Shown piece after piece: positions 18,218 through 30,403 of a DNA stretch of 64,000 bases (positions within the stretch are counted from its first letter, which is position 1; each line of letters opens with the position of its first letter). The notes beneath the pieces are model-generated. The model was given only the letters and a program-made list of their open reading frames with translations, ran no database searches and was not told where the DNA came from. Both the position numbers and the translations under genes were made by a program. Source of the DNA: Agelas oroides. Taxonomy: Eukaryota > Porifera > Demospongiae > Agelasida > Agelasidae. Location of the stretch: NCBI GenBank assembly GCA_949130485.1, contig OX422193.1, forward strand, positions 9,411,619-9,475,618, given 5' to 3'.

Positions 18218-21200
18218 ATGGACGTGTCTTCGAGTTCAGGCGCCGATATGAGCGACGTCGGGAGCCTGTGCGAGCTGTCTTCAGGTGGGTGGCTAAGACC
18301 GGGTAACTGGAGTACTGTAATGCAGGGCTTGAGGCGAAGGTGTAGTCAGTCCACTGTACGTAATGAGATTATGCCCCAACCCAATCCTGTATGCCGCAGC
18401 CTGCGACAGTAGCAGTAGCGAGGATGACCTGGGCGCCATGTGTACCAGCTCTGAGGGGTACAGTTCGGACATCGGCGCGCTCCTCCAGCCACCCACCACA
18501 CTGCTCTGGGTCAGGGTGAGTGCCCTGCGGATCCACGACAACCCAGCCCTGAGCTGGGCTATCCAAGAGCCCTATACGAGGTTCCGTGCTGTGTTCATCA
18601 TTGACCCTTGGTTTGCCAGCGGTGAAAAGAAGTTCGGAGCTTGCAGGTAATGTTTCCTTTAATGTGTATACTCTCTCCTCTTCCTTCCTCTCTCTCATTC
18701 TCCCTCTTCCCTCGTCCCTCTCCCTCCCTCTTCCCCCTCTCCCTCTTTTCAATCCTCTCCCTCGTTCATTCCGCTCTCTAGATGGAGGTTTCTCATTGAG
18801 TCGCTGCATGATCTGGACAATCAGTTGAGGTGCTTCAACTCACGTCTGTACGTGGCTCGAGGGCAGCCTGTGGCGGTACTGGAAAAGCTGTGTGAGCAGT
18901 GGAACGTGACCAGCCTAGTCTGCCAGACAATTGGAGAGCCACATAGCCAGATGATGGAGACAGCTTTAGAAAGACTGGCCAAGGGGAAGGGATTGGAGGT
19001 ACGAGGATCGTGTGGAGGACTTTGTGGTGGTACATGCCCTGACCCTTGCCCCCCTCTCTTCCTTCAGGTCCATAAGTTTCCACCACACATGCTCTATGGT
19101 GTTGACAGGGTGCTGGAGATGAACCACAACCAACCAGTGACCACTTTCAACAAGTTTAAGGAGTTGCTACCTTTCCTCGGGACGCCAGAGGCTCCCCTGC
19201 ACCGACCAAGACTGCCAGTGACAAAGCTAATCACTTGTGAGGATGAGCTACTTGACAGCGACTACAGGTAATGCAAGTCTTGCCTCAAAGTGTAGGAGTA
19301 GTGTGTAACTCTCACCCCCCCCCCCCCCCCATTTGCTCCCAGAATTCCGACCATGGAAGAGCTGGGTTTCTTAGGGGAGACACTGTACACCAATCACTGG
19401 ATTGGAGGGGAGAGTGAAGCCTTGAGAAAGCTGCCCAGCTACTACCAGCTAAGATCGCAGCCACCCTCCAACCCAGTAGGCACCATATCATTTTACCTGT
19501 CTCGCACCATGTCAGTGTGTGTCTAACTCCTCCAGGTGGACCAGCTGTTTGACAAATCATCCCTGAGCCCATACATTCGTTTCGGGTGTCTTTCTGTGCG
19601 CTACTTCTTGTGGAATGTCAAATGTTATGCCAAGAGCAACCCGAAGCTGGAGTGTCTCATGAAAGAGGTCGTGTCCAAGTTACTCCAAAGGGAGTTCTTC
19701 CTCATTGTAGCGGCACAGGTGAGGGGAAGGGAGATGAGGGGGAAAGGAGTGAGGGGGGAGGGAGATGAGGGAGAAAGGAGGGAGGGGGGAGGGAGATAAG
19801 GGGGAAAGGAGGGAGGGGGGAGGGGGTGGTGGTGATGCCCTTTAGGAAGTTTATTCAGAATATTATGTATATGCACACACACACACACATGCACACACGC
19901 ATGCACACACGCATGCACACACACGCACACACACACACATGCACACACACGCACCACACATGCACACACACACACACACATGCACACATGCACACACACA
20001 CATACACGCAGGTTCCCAACTTTGATTGTAAGCACCACAATCCAATCTGCTTCCAGCTGCCATGGGGAGAGGACTCAAACCTTGTGCAGGTTTGGAAGGA
20101 GGGGAGAACAGGATTTCCATGGATAGATGCAGCCATGAGGCAGCTCAGGAAGGAGGGCTGGATTCACCATTGTTTAAGGTATGTCAGGCGGTCAGTAGGA
20201 TTGACTACTGCAAAGTAGCGTGCAGGAATGGGATATTCATAGCCGATAATGAGCTGTTACATAATTCGGTGTAATGACCAGTGCTTCTACTCGTGACAGC
20301 TGGTGGGTTGCTGCTGTGTGGTTCCAGATCCCTGCACAGTTGTTAATAGTGTCCAAATAGCGTGTAATGGTCTTCTTGAACAGGCTTCTCAACCCCAACC
20401 TGGGTAGGAGCATTCCTAGCCCATCATTTTCCCTCTTACTGTAATTTAAAGGGTTAGGCTCAAAAATGTACTACCCTATGCTGCCACTGCTCCAAAAATC
20501 TACATGTTCTATTATGATCTACAAGTGTTCCTATTATGCTCAAACTATGCGCGTATCAAGAGTCCGTAACTGGAGAAGAAGCGATGCGTTAACGGAGCCA
20601 AGTTTCCTCAAAACGTAAATTAAATGAATCTGCCTAATATGCTACGTTATGCTCAATGCTTTTGTATACCTATTATGCTGATTTTGTGCTCATTTTGAGC
20701 TCGTTTTCTGCTCATTTTGAGCTCGTTTTCTGCTCATTTTGAGCTCATTTTGAGCTGTTTTGGTGCTGCATCATCCAGTCACTGCCCTTAAATGGTGTTG
20801 ATTGTAGAGGAGCGTGAGCTATAGTATTCATAGAATGTGTTGTGTAACTGTATGCAATGCTGGCAGCTTAGTGCGTTGCCCAGTCTAGTTGGTAGGAAGC
20901 CAAGATGTCAGATAAAGTGTTCAGTTTTGGTGGGAGCTGGCCACACAATAGACCAGTGTAACAGTGGTGAATCACCTAATGTACTTGTACAGCAGCCACC
21001 TTCCTGGAACTGGCTTCACATTTGCAGCCTACAACTGTATAGGGTCCCAAAACTGATGTGCGGCACATCCTTTTCAATCAACATGTTCTGTTCTTGCTCC
21101 TTAGAGAGTCTGTTGCGACGTTCCTAACCCGTGGGGACCTATGGATCAGCTGGGTACAAGGAAAGGACACATTCGAGGAACTGTTGCTGGACTTTGAGCC

Positions 21201-22808
21201 TAGCATCTGCTGTGGGTGCTGGATGAGGAGCTCCTGTTCTGCATTTTTCACTGGTGAGGGAAGGAGCAGAGCTGCTCTGGTGAAGTTGAACAGTGAGGGA
21301 GGAGGGAGGGGAAGAGGGCTGCAACATAGCCTGTCTTGGACAGCAGCACTGTTCAACTCATCAATCCTTGATTGTCAATCATCTACATGTGCACAGAAGT
21401 TGAGTGTAGCTGCTGACCTCTCCCCTCCTCTCTCTCCCCTCCTCCCATCCTCCTCTCCCTTCCCTCCTCTCCCTTCCCTCCTCTCCCTTCCCTCCTCTCC
21501 CACCCTTCTCTCTCCTTCCCTTCTCTCTCCTTCCCTAGGTCCCATAGAGCACTATTGTCCCATTAGATTTGGCCAGAAGATGGATCCTAATGGCCAGTTT
21601 GTCAGGACTTACATCCCAGAGCTCCAGAACTTTCCAAGTTAGTGAAGCACACTTGTGGTTCTCTGATGATTGTAGGTGGTTGAAAAAGGGAACAAAGACT
21701 AAATGATCCGCACTGATATGCATCGACTGATGTTTACTTGTCTCACATAATAAACATTTGCAAACAACTGCTAAGCGCATTGATAGCCTTGTTCCCAGGG
21801 TCTTGTGCGTGGGAGGAGGAAAGAGAGCCTGGTACACACTGTTCGCGCATGCGCCAAGTTCCCATGGTAACCTGCATACTACTCTGCTACACTAAAATTA
21901 CAGTCAATTTCTGTTTTCCTGCTGAAAGGCCACACTGCATGGTTATACTCCCTGTGGGACACCTACGGGCGGTTTTGAAGTCAAAAACATCGCTTTGACA
22001 GTAACGGTCTGCATTGCTTCGTTCGAGGCGATCGGTGAACTTCAAAGGGACAGATTGCATCATTCACGTGCCACGTTTAGCTGGAATGGACGAACGCGTG
22101 GACAATTCCTGCAAGCAAATAGCTGAGTACCTTCGTCGCTCCCTCGTCATCGTCCACACAGAGCGTGGTCAGTGGCAGACATCTTTTATACGGGAGAAGT
22201 CGGCGTGCCTCGCGGAGGTTAGTGTAACGGAGCATATTTTACGGAAATTTCCAAATTCCCAGAAATCCTGGGAAAACTGAGCATGTGCAAACAGTGTGTA
22301 TATACCAAGCACTTTTCTCCCCGCCCACGCACAAGACCCTGGGAATGAGGCTAAGCGCATTGAGTGATGGTTAGTACTGGGACATAGGCAAAGGATGTAT
22401 TTGTGTGTGTCAATCCTCCAATTACAATGTATGAACCCTCCCTCCCCTCCATCCCTTCCCTCCCTCCTTCCCCTCCCTCCCCTCCCTCCCTTTCCTCCCT
22501 CCCTCCCCTCCCTCCCTCTCTCTCCTCCCTCCCCTCCCTTCCTCCCTTCCTTTCCCTCCCTCCCTCCTACAGGTGAATATATTTACTGTCCGTGGCTAGC
22601 ACCACTGAGTGTGCAGCAGGAGAGTGGGTGTATGGTTGGTGAAGACTACCCTAATCCTGTCGTGGATCACCTAGCGGCTGGAGCACTCTGCTGCAAGAGA
22701 CTCCAGACTGCCATGAGCATGATTCAGAAACATGCTGCCACCGACTTAATGCAACCAGACTTCTCAACACAATACAGCACAACAGTACACCTGATGAAAC
22801 CAGCATAG
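18218..22808 (+). CDS. CRY: Cryptochrome (animal CRY / 6-4 photolyase superfamily)
   Basis: Ten exons: 18218-18284, 18400-18646, 18782-18998, 19068-19267, 19343-19475, 19536-19718, 20012-20178, 21105-21253, 21539-21637, 22573-22808. They give 565 aa in consistent frame. Residues 1-50 are a Ser/Asp-rich extension, followed by the photolyase N-terminal fold ([12 protein letters not shown]). The FAD-binding domain contains [27 protein letters not shown] and [14 protein letters not shown]. The electron-transfer triad is complete by alignment (Trp367, Trp421, Trp444). The second catalytic His of 6-4 photolyases is Glu406 (HHCLRE). The residue beside flavin N5 is Cys440, as in Drosophila CRY, where 6-4 photolyases have Asn. 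So a flavin photoreceptor rather than a repair enzyme is inferred. It lacks a long C-terminal tail. Introns hold a CA repeat, a GAGCTCATTTT repeat and a 570-bp foldback element. Confidence 0.93.
19725..19825. repeat. Purine-rich minisatellite in cryptochrome intron 6
   Basis: Imperfect repeats of GGGAGGGAGATGAGGGGGAAAGGA right after the donor at 19719. Confidence 0.8.
19868..20010. repeat. (CA)n / CATGCACACACG microsatellite
   Basis: Long CA-rich array ending at the acceptor of cryptochrome exon 7. Confidence 0.92.
20655..20760. repeat. TTTTGAGCTC short tandem repeat
   Basis: Repeated TTTTGAGCTC/TTTTCTGCTCA units inside cryptochrome intron 7. Confidence 0.75.
21784..22353. mobile_element. 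Long foldback/MITE in cryptochrome intron 9
   Basis: Begins TAGCCTTGTTCCCAGGGTCTTGTG and ends with its complement ACAAGACCCTGGGAATGAGGCTA, about 30 bp of near-perfect inverted ends around ~510 bp of unrelated sequence. It is the largest clear member of the TAGYCT family in the left half. No transposase is visible inside. Confidence 0.8.
22435..22570. repeat. CCCTCC polypyrimidine tract
   Basis: Imperfect CCCTCCCTCC repeat forming the polypyrimidine tract of cryptochrome exon 10. Confidence 0.85.
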
Positions 22809-23106
22809 CCAGAAAAACTCAGTCAAGTGTGGTTTTATCATCATTGCATATCCATGTCGCTGTGCTTCCTTGTTCGCTAACTGTTTTGCCATGATATTCT
22901 GCTGTCCTGTGATTTGTACCATTGGCTATCATCTGCTCTCCTATATATCACAGTGCTATACCTGTTTTGCGTGTGAACACATTACTTAATTTTTTTGCTA
23001 CTAAACAACACGTAATTGTAACGTGCACGTGAGAGACAGTGGGGTGGGGCTCGGCTTGTTGGTGCGCGTTATTTGGAGTAGACTTGTATCTCTGCCTCAC
23101 GTATCT
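22809..23106. other. Cryptochrome 3' flank and CEP120 promoter
   Basis: 298 bp between stop and start codons on the same strand. No canonical AATAAA seen. A GC-box-like GTGGGGTGGGGC at about 23040 precedes the CEP120 ATG. Confidence 0.45.
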
Positions 23107-24726
23107 ATGCCTGAAGCAACGGAGCAGACGCCGGTGTTACTGGTGGCGTGCGTTGTGGAAGGTGAGCGTATGTTGATTTGACTCATATCGACTTTAGGAA
23201 TCGGACTTGGTGTGTAGCGGTCATCTGCTAGTATAGCTTGATATAGTCTCGCGGCCCAGACTGTCTTGCCCGCGAGACTTGACTTGAGGTGAAGCTTAAC
23301 GTACATATTTTGCCTCCTATTCCGGGAGAGTAGCCCGTGGCTTCCCTGTGCGTCCGGACGGTTTGCTAGTGGTGGAGGGGAGGATGGGGGGAGAGGTGCT
23401 GGCAACAGACCCAGTGGCTCTGCAGGGACAGAGACAGGAGGTCAACACGGAGTTGGCGTGGGAAACGACCAGACGAGCCCTGCAGCAACACCGGCTGCAG
23501 AGGACACCAATTAAACTACAGGTGGGGGCGGTCAGCACCATATTGGATTGAGTCATGTAGGGAGATCTAGGCTAGGAAGGCATCTTAGGATCAAGTCATT
23601 CATAGTCTCGTGCCCAGACCCCACCCTCTCACGAGGAAGTCTGGTGACTATTGAGCGCTTCCTTGGTTGTGCTGAGTCAGCAATCTTGGTTTTTGAATAA
23701 GTGAATAACTTCTTTATGACATAGTGGTATTTCATTGGCTAGTTTGAACGCATGTATGACGTAGTGCTATTTCGTTGGGTTGTTGGGAATAGAGAATGCT
23801 GACTCAGCACAACCAAGAAAACGCTCAATGGTCACCAGACCCTTTTCTCGTGAGAGGGTGGGGTCTGGGCACGAGACTAAGTCATTCAGGCCAAGCCTAG
23901 TCTATCAAGGCAGACCATCTCTCACCTCTTGGAGGGTGAGACTAGGTGAAGCCATACCACTTCCAATGCTTGTTGCCATGGAGATGAGATTAGGACTCAG
24001 ACACAAGTCTGGGAGAGAAATGTTTTGTATATGCATCGCCCTTTTCCACAGTGCTATGTGGTGGACAAGAGTACCAACACCCGGCAGTTGGTTGGTTATG
24101 TGCTGCTGGACCTGCGAGCTGCACGGTTAGGGGCCGGCCAGGTGAGAGGAGAGTGACACACGCTACTTAACGTCTCCTCACACACAGTGTGTTCTGTTGC
24201 CCTCACAGAAAGCCCACTGGTACGGTCTGTTAGGGTCACAGAGTGTCGCCCCTCGTCCTGAGCTCCTCGTGTCTCTGTCGGTGGAGGAGGATACAAAACA
24301 GGCATGCAAGGAGGATAACGGTGAGGCAATCCACATGACTCTCTGCTAGATTAGTCTATAAGTATTGTGTCCCACCCTCACACTCATACTCTCGCACTGT
24401 CACACCCTCACACTCATACCCTCACACTGTCACCCTCACACATACTGTTGCACTGTCACACCCTCACACTCATACCCTCACAATGTCACACCCTCACACT
24501 CATACTCTCACACTGTCACACCCTCACAGCTTCCCACCAGCTCTCCCTGATGCTGGATGCAGAAGGAGGCTGCTACACACTGGGGGCTCCCTCTCCTCAC
24601 CACCACACCTACACCCTCTCCATCACTTTAGACAACCCGCGTCACCTGCCACAAGTGCGTTTGATGTTCTTGAGTGGTAGCCATCTTGTTGTCAGCCATT
24701 GTTCTTCACACACACACACGCACACG

Positions 24727-24757
<31 letters not shown>

Positions 24758-27700
24758 GCAACACACACAACACACACACACACACACAACACACACAACA
24801 CACACGCATGCACACACACACAGCCTCCCTCTGCTGACAAACAGTTGTATTTCTACTATAGTCTGTTGGGTAATGACATTACTTCAGAGCCGTTCTCCCC
24901 TCCCCCCTTCCACCCTGAGCGTGCCTCCATTCGAGTGCGTGCTCAGAGAGAAACGCTGGGACTGTTTCTGGCCGCACAAAATGAACTACAGGTGTTTGTT
25001 AGGGTTGGCACTGAATGCCACCTGTACTTTATACGTTCCTCCTTCCCTCTCCCCTTCCTCCATCCCTTTCCCCCTCCTCCTTCTCTCTCCCCTCCTCCTT
25101 CTCTCTCCCCCTCCCTCCTTCCCTCTCCCTCTCTCCTCGCCAGCTCCACTTATGTAGCGAGAACCAGTCACTATGCCATGGACACCTTTCACTGAAACCC
25201 CTGGCTGCTGAGAACCACTTCTCACAAGCAGTGGAGCTGTCAGCAGAACTGCGCTCGCCATCTGGTGAGACCTGTGCTGATCATAGTGTGATCCTGCAGC
25301 TTCTGACATGTCCTCCTAACCCTTAGCCCCTGCTCCCACTGTGGGTGTGGAAGTACAGCTCGATGCCTCTCCTTTCCCCCTCCCTCTGCACACCCCACCA
25401 TACTCTGCACAAGACAAGGTCAGTGGTAGGCATTTGTTTGGCAATGTAAATAATTCACTCACAAGCTTTTTGTCTCTCCCCATCCCCCACCTTCCCAGCC
25501 TCTCTCCCCATCCCCCCAGCCTATGACCATGCAGGGAGGAGGGGAACCGTCAGCTATGACCATGCAGGGAGGAGGGGAACCGTCAGCTATGACCATGCAG
25601 GGAGGAGGGGAACCATCAGCTATGACCATGCAGGGAGGAGGGGAACCGTCAGCAAAGAGAAACCTGAGACAGTCGTTTGAGGAAGCTTCACTTCCCACAC
25701 CTTCTCCTTCTAGCTCATCACCTCCCTCCTCCTCCCACCCTCCCCTCTCTCTCCCTCCCTCCTCCCACCCTCCTCCCTCTCACTCTCCCTCCTCCTCCCA
25801 CCCTCCCCCCTCTCTCCCTCCCTCCTCCCACCCTCCTCCCTCTCACTCTCCTTCCTCTTCCCACCCTCCCCCCTCTCTCCCTCTCTCCTCCTCCCACCCT
25901 CCTACCTCTCTCCCTCCTTCCCACCCTCCTCCCTCCTCTCACTTGCCCCCATCCTTCCACCCTCCTCCGCCCTCCTCCTCTCACCCTGCCTCATCCTTTC
26001 ACCACCCTCCAATGTCCACTGCCACTATGGGTGCTGCTAGGCGCTATCGTTGCTCTCTTGACCTGCGGAGACTGCACAATGTCCAGTTAGGAGAAGCATT
26101 GAACTGCTACCTCAGGTAAGAGCTTGCAAGATTCTTGTTCATCAAGATCATGTGTGCCATTCAGGTGAATAAATTGCTAGATCGTGTGTTGTGTGTGATA
26201 CTCCTTGTGTGCCTCCGCAGGTATAGCTATCCCTTCTTTGGCTCCCCCTATCCTGTCCTAGTACAGCCACCAGTCCGAGTGGCTCCGAACACAGAGGCTA
26301 CTTTCACACAGGGCTACTGTGCCTTTAACTTTGCAACAACACCTCAGCACCTCCAGACCCAGTTCTGCTCTGTCCCTCTCATTGTGGAGGTGTGGCAGAC
26401 ACAGGACCAGCTTGTGGGCGTGGCCAAGGTGAGACAAGACAAGCTGTCATGGTACACTTTACCCTCCCTCTTCCCCTCCCTTCTCACTCCAACACAACCC
26501 AAGACAAGGCATGATTATGCACTAAAGAATTAACCCTCTCCCCTCTCCCTTCACACATGCACAGGTGCCACTAAGTGAGGTCTTTGCATGTGAGAAACAG
26601 TTGATGGGAGACATTGTGCGCCAGGTCTCCTTTTTGCGCGTCCCCATCACACCCACACATCCACACATCCCTCACATAGTCACAGGCTACTTGCAACTGG
26701 TACTAGTTTTGGAAGACCATGGGACTGTACGACTGACAAGCGGGTGTGAGGGTGAGAAGGAGGAGGTGAAGGGAGCAAGTGCACAGGGTGAGCTCTTCTG
26801 TACTCTCATGTTGAGGCTCTGCAGCTAGCACCCCCTACACTAGCCTCTGTGTCTCCCCCTACACTAGCCTCTGTGTCTCCCCCTACACTAGCCTCTGTGT
26901 CTACCCCTACACTAGCCTCTGTGTCTACCCCTACACTAGCCTCTGTGTCTCCCCCTACACTAGCCTGTGTGTCTCTGCCAGAATATGAAGCTGCTCTTGA
27001 GCTAGAAATGTGGAAGTTGGGAGAGGAAGAGGCATTCCAGGTGTGTGTGCATGTGTATGTTCTAACTGACCAGGACATGCCGTTCTACTGTACTGCAAAT
27101 TGTCTGTATGAGTATCTGCTGCCACTGCTGTGTCGTTGCAGACAAGTGCATATCATATTGTGTGGACCTTTCTTGTAGGAGTCGCTGCGGGGACGTGAGG
27201 AGGCCCACATGTCTCGTCTGGGACGAGAGTGGGAGAGGAGGGAGGAACAAAGACAGCAGCTGCTGAAACAAAAGGTAACCAGTTACTCATGCCGGTGGAG
27301 TCAGCAGAGGGAGGAGGAGAGTGTTGATATTGCCCTTCACGTCACTGCTCATAGCTGGAGCGGTATGGTGAACTTGAGCAGCAGCTTCAGAGAGCGTTGA
27401 GGGAAGTCCAGCAGCAGCAACGACAGATTAAGGAGAAAGAGGCAGAGGTCAGGAGGGGGAGAAGAGGAGGGATAGGGCGGGGGACAAGAGGAGGGATAGG
27501 GAGGGGAGAAGAGGAGGGGGAGAAGAGGAGGGGGAGAAGAGTGGGAGAAAGAGAAGTGGGAGGTGGGATTAGGGTTAGCACTGTCTATGGGCGTGCATAC
27601 CATGTTACACAGTTTTCTCTGGAGTGTGAAGCTATGAGGTGGGAGAGGGAGGAGATAGAGAGGGAGACAAAGCGGAGAACCCAGCAGCTGCAAACTGAGT

Positions 27701-28849
27701 ATGAGCAGCGACTTGAACTGGAAAGGTAAGAGTGAAGTGATGCTAAGAGGGCAGAATACTGAGTGCTTGTCCTCCCCTGCCAGACTCAAGTCTGAGGAGC
27801 TACAGGCACAAGTAACCCGGCTGAACAAACAGGTGGGCATTAAATTGAGCCTGAGAGTTAATGGGCGGGGCTAATTAAATGGAGCCTGAGAGTTAGTGGG
27901 CTAATTGACTGAAATTGTCTAATCACTCCACAGGTCTGTGAGCTGGAGGGAAGATGTCAGTCACGAGAGGCCGAGTTTGAGTCCTATCGTCACCAGTTAC
28001 AGAGCAAACCAGAGTCTTGCCTGCAGGCTGAGATCAGTATGCTCTCGCTTGAGAAGGTAGTACAGCATGTACCACCGGCTGAGCACTATGATCACCCGTA
28101 ACTGTTTTGTGTCCTTGTCTTTCAATTCCTCAAGTGATCATCAAACCGTGTACTAATCTCAATTGTGACTTTCTCTTCAGGTTGAGCTTGGGCGCAAGCT
28201 TGATGCTGCAGTCCGGTCCAAACAGCACTACAAGGAGCAGTGGAGCAAAGCACTGCAGGAGTTAGCTGCTGCCAGACAGCGGGAACAGGTGATGACAGGG
28301 CAGTGAAGGGTGGGCGGGATGCATGTTGACTGTACCCTCCTCCCACTGCAGGCTGCAGCTCGTGAGCAGTTACGTCGACAGCAGCATGAGTTGGAGGTGA
28401 TGCGAACACGATACCTGCAGCAGGAAGGGCATGTCTCTCTGCGCAAGGAGCTGGAGGAGGTTCGAGGAGAGGTGGAGAGGTGAGGGATTATCACACATTG
28501 AGCCTGCATGTCCTCTGGTGTGTTCATGACACTGCCTGTGACCACAACTGTGCATCTTTGATAAGCTGATTGACGTACTGCCAGGCCTGTTTATATCTCC
28601 TCCTCGTCTTCCACCACCTCCTGCAGGCTCCAGGAGCAAACTGTGTCATCCATCAAGCCTGCATCCTCCCCTCCCCACCCTCTCCACCCTCTCCCATCTC
28701 ACACTCCTGAGGAGGTGGATGTGAATGTGGCTCGCTGGATTGAGGAAAGAGACATTCTTCTTCAGACAGGTGTCTACACCAGTTCAGACCCTACCATTCA
28801 GCGGCTTGATCACAGGATCAGAGAAAAGCTTGCAGAGAGAACACAGTAG
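23107..28849 (+). CDS. CEP120: Centrosomal protein CEP120
   Basis: Twenty exons: 23107-23161, 23334-23521, 24052-24141, 24209-24320, 24530-24654, 24824-24991, 25144-25264, 25327-25418, 25520-26115, 26221-26428, 26565-26787, 26829-27040, 27179-27274, 27355-27447, 27613-27725, 27784-27832, 27934-28056, 28181-28288, 28352-28479, 28627-28849. Total 1040 aa (human 986), frame consistent. Matches are very clear: [79 protein letters not shown] and [15 protein letters not shown]-terminal and central C2-like domains are followed by a coiled coil from about residue 730. Role: daughter-centriole protein needed for procentriole elongation and cilium assembly. Oddities: four 11-residue repeats (exon 9) and six [12 protein letters not shown] octapeptides (exon 12), both in frame and absent from human, plus a Ser/Pro-rich insert. 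The exon 9 acceptor could alternatively be 21 bases upstream. Confidence 0.95.
23603..23879. mobile_element. MITE-like foldback element in CEP120 intron 2
   Basis: 277 bp with ends TAGTCTCGTGCCCAGACCCC and GGGGTCTGGGCACGAGACTA. Inverted homology continues inward ~90 bp, including GCTGAGTCAGCA and GAGCG...TTGGTTGTGCTGAG. Much higher arm identity than the 224-511 copy suggests a younger insertion. Confidence 0.85.
24364..24530. repeat. CACACCCTCACACTCATAC tandem repeat
   Basis: Imperfect ~19-28-bp units in CEP120 intron 4, running up to the acceptor. Confidence 0.85.
24705..24822. repeat. (CA)n microsatellite in CEP120 intron 5
   Basis: CA-rich array with CACAACACA interruptions ending at the exon 6 acceptor. 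Confidence 0.92.
25520..25652. repeat. 33-bp coding minisatellite in CEP120 exon 9
   Basis: Four copies of a 33-bp unit (CTATGACCATGCAGGGAGGA ...) encode an 11-residue repeat [11 protein letters not shown]. Confidence 0.93.
26829..26974. repeat. 24-bp coding minisatellite in CEP120 exon 12
   Basis: Six copies of CCCCCTACACTAGCCTCTGTGTCT-like units encode octapeptide repeats [16 protein letters not shown]. Confidence 0.93.
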
Positions 28850-28872
28850 ATACACACACATTAGTACAAATG

Positions 28873-28878
28873 AATAAA
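28873..28878 (+). promoter_or_regulatory. Poly(A) signal AATAAA of CEP120
   Basis: Canonical signal 24 bases after the CEP120 stop and 23 bases before the MRPL17 stop on the other strand, so the two 3' UTRs very likely overlap. Confidence 0.7.
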
Positions 28879-28900
28879 TAACTGATGCAGTGATTGTTTG

Positions 28901-30080
28901 TTATACTGGTGTTCCATCTGGGGGAATGGTGGGGGGCTCTGGGGGAAGTGATGGGGGAGGACCAGAGGCGCTGGTGTGCACTTTAGGCTCTCGTAGTGGA
29001 GGGAACCTGTGGGACAGAGAGTATGTGGGCCTAAATACTCTCATAAACCCTTTTTTATGTAGGAAGCAGTGTTTGTTGACTAGCCTGTTGTCAACCAGCT
29101 CTACAATGGCCATTGGAGCGTTGTCTCCCTTTCGGTTAGGGATCCTTAGCACCCGCGTAAACCCTCCTGGTCGTGTTGCATAGCGCGAGCGCAGAGAACC
29201 AAACAGCTTGGACACCAGTGATCCATCCTGGGAGGAGGAGAGGTATAGAACCTGTCACAGCATGCAGGTGTACAAATGATGTATTTATTGTGGGTTTTCA
29301 TCTTGTCAACAATTGGACTAACTTGTTAAGCAAATGAGGCTAAAAGCTGATCTTGAGGCAGAGTGGCCAGAACAGACTTTGTCATCTTTGGACAAATGTA
29401 CACTCCATGTTGAGTGCCAAGAACCAATGGTGAACAGCGGGACAGAGACCGACTCGTTGTGCAAAAGCACAAGAACTGAGTCACATTCTCAATGAGCCCT
29501 ACTGCTTGCTGGAGCTAATAACCATACTTTGTGGTAACTGGGAGGGTAAGCATCTGTTTTGCTGTCCATATGTAACAACATAGACAGCTGCTGCAACCCA
29601 ATTTTGAATAAAGATATCTATGTGCCTTTATCATTTACACATACATGTACTTCCAGCCATGCTGGTTCGAAAGCACACCACCACGAATTGGCACTATCTC
29701 TACGATGGAGCCACTGAAATCTTGTATCTTTTGTCCTCACCCTCATCCACCTCCATGCCTCCTTCCTGGCGCCAGGAGTGTCCCGTCTACCCAGCCCAAT
29801 CATCTGTAAGGGAGAGGAACTACAGCTCATCCCTTTAGCCATAGATATTATTGCTCACGGATATTATTGTTCCGTGAGCAATAATATCTATGCTTTAGCT
29901 CTGTCTGTGTTCTTACTGATCATGACGTACCCGGTCCCCAACTCGACGCAGCTCTTTGGCTTTAGCTAGAGTCGTCACAATACGCTCGTGTCTGACTAGA
30001 GCCGTCGCCAGGTTCTTTAGGAGAGCTCGCCTGTGGCGAGGATCGCGACCCAAGCGACGAAATTTCCAGCCGTGCCGCAT
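28901..30080 (-). CDS. MRPL17: Mitochondrial ribosomal protein bL17m
   Basis: Minus-strand exons 29931-30080, 29741-29803 and 28901-29227, all phase 0, give 179 aa (human MRPL17 175). The bL17 signature is in exon 1: [19 protein letters not shown] followed by [18 protein letters not shown]. Exon 3 has [20 protein letters not shown], matching the human LFQVLAPRYKDQTGGYTR. The C-terminus is a Pro-rich tail. The frame is open upstream to an ATG at 30206 ([11 protein letters not shown]...), which would add 42 residues and could be a mitochondrial targeting sequence; either start is possible. The gene is head to head with COPS3 and tail to tail with CEP120 (51 bp between stops). Intron 1 contains a perfect short palindrome. 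Confidence 0.93.
29848..29892. repeat. Perfect palindrome in MRPL17 intron 1
   Basis: ATAGATATTATTGCTCACGG and its exact complement are separated by a short loop (ATATTATTGTT), forming a stem of about 20 bp. Sequence differs from the TAGYCT foldback family. Confidence 0.85.
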
Positions 30081-30206
30081 CTCTGATTTTAAATAGCGCA
30101 CACTACACACAGGGGAATCCCCTTTTCCGTCCGTACGCGTGCGTACACGGTGGGCGGGGACAAGAGTACTGTCTCCGCCCACTGACCGTGCAGGACAATC
30201 ACGCAA

Positions 30207-30403
30207 AGGGAACCGTCGAGGAGGGCCTTCTAGCTGGATCCAGATGATATCCTAGGTAACAGGCTCAGTATCTGATCATGCTAATCTGTGGCACAGTGTC
30301 TGACTCATGATTGTTGCAATCATTATTAAAATCCACTCCCACTGACACACACACTGCAGAGATCACCTGCGTTCCATGTACACCACATCAACACGTACCA
30401 GCC
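30207..30403. promoter_or_regulatory. Shared MRPL17/COPS3 promoter region
   Basis: 197 bp between the longest MRPL17 start (30206) and the COPS3 ATG (30404) on opposite strands; 323 bp if the shorter MRPL17 start is used. No TATA box recognised. Confidence 0.5.
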
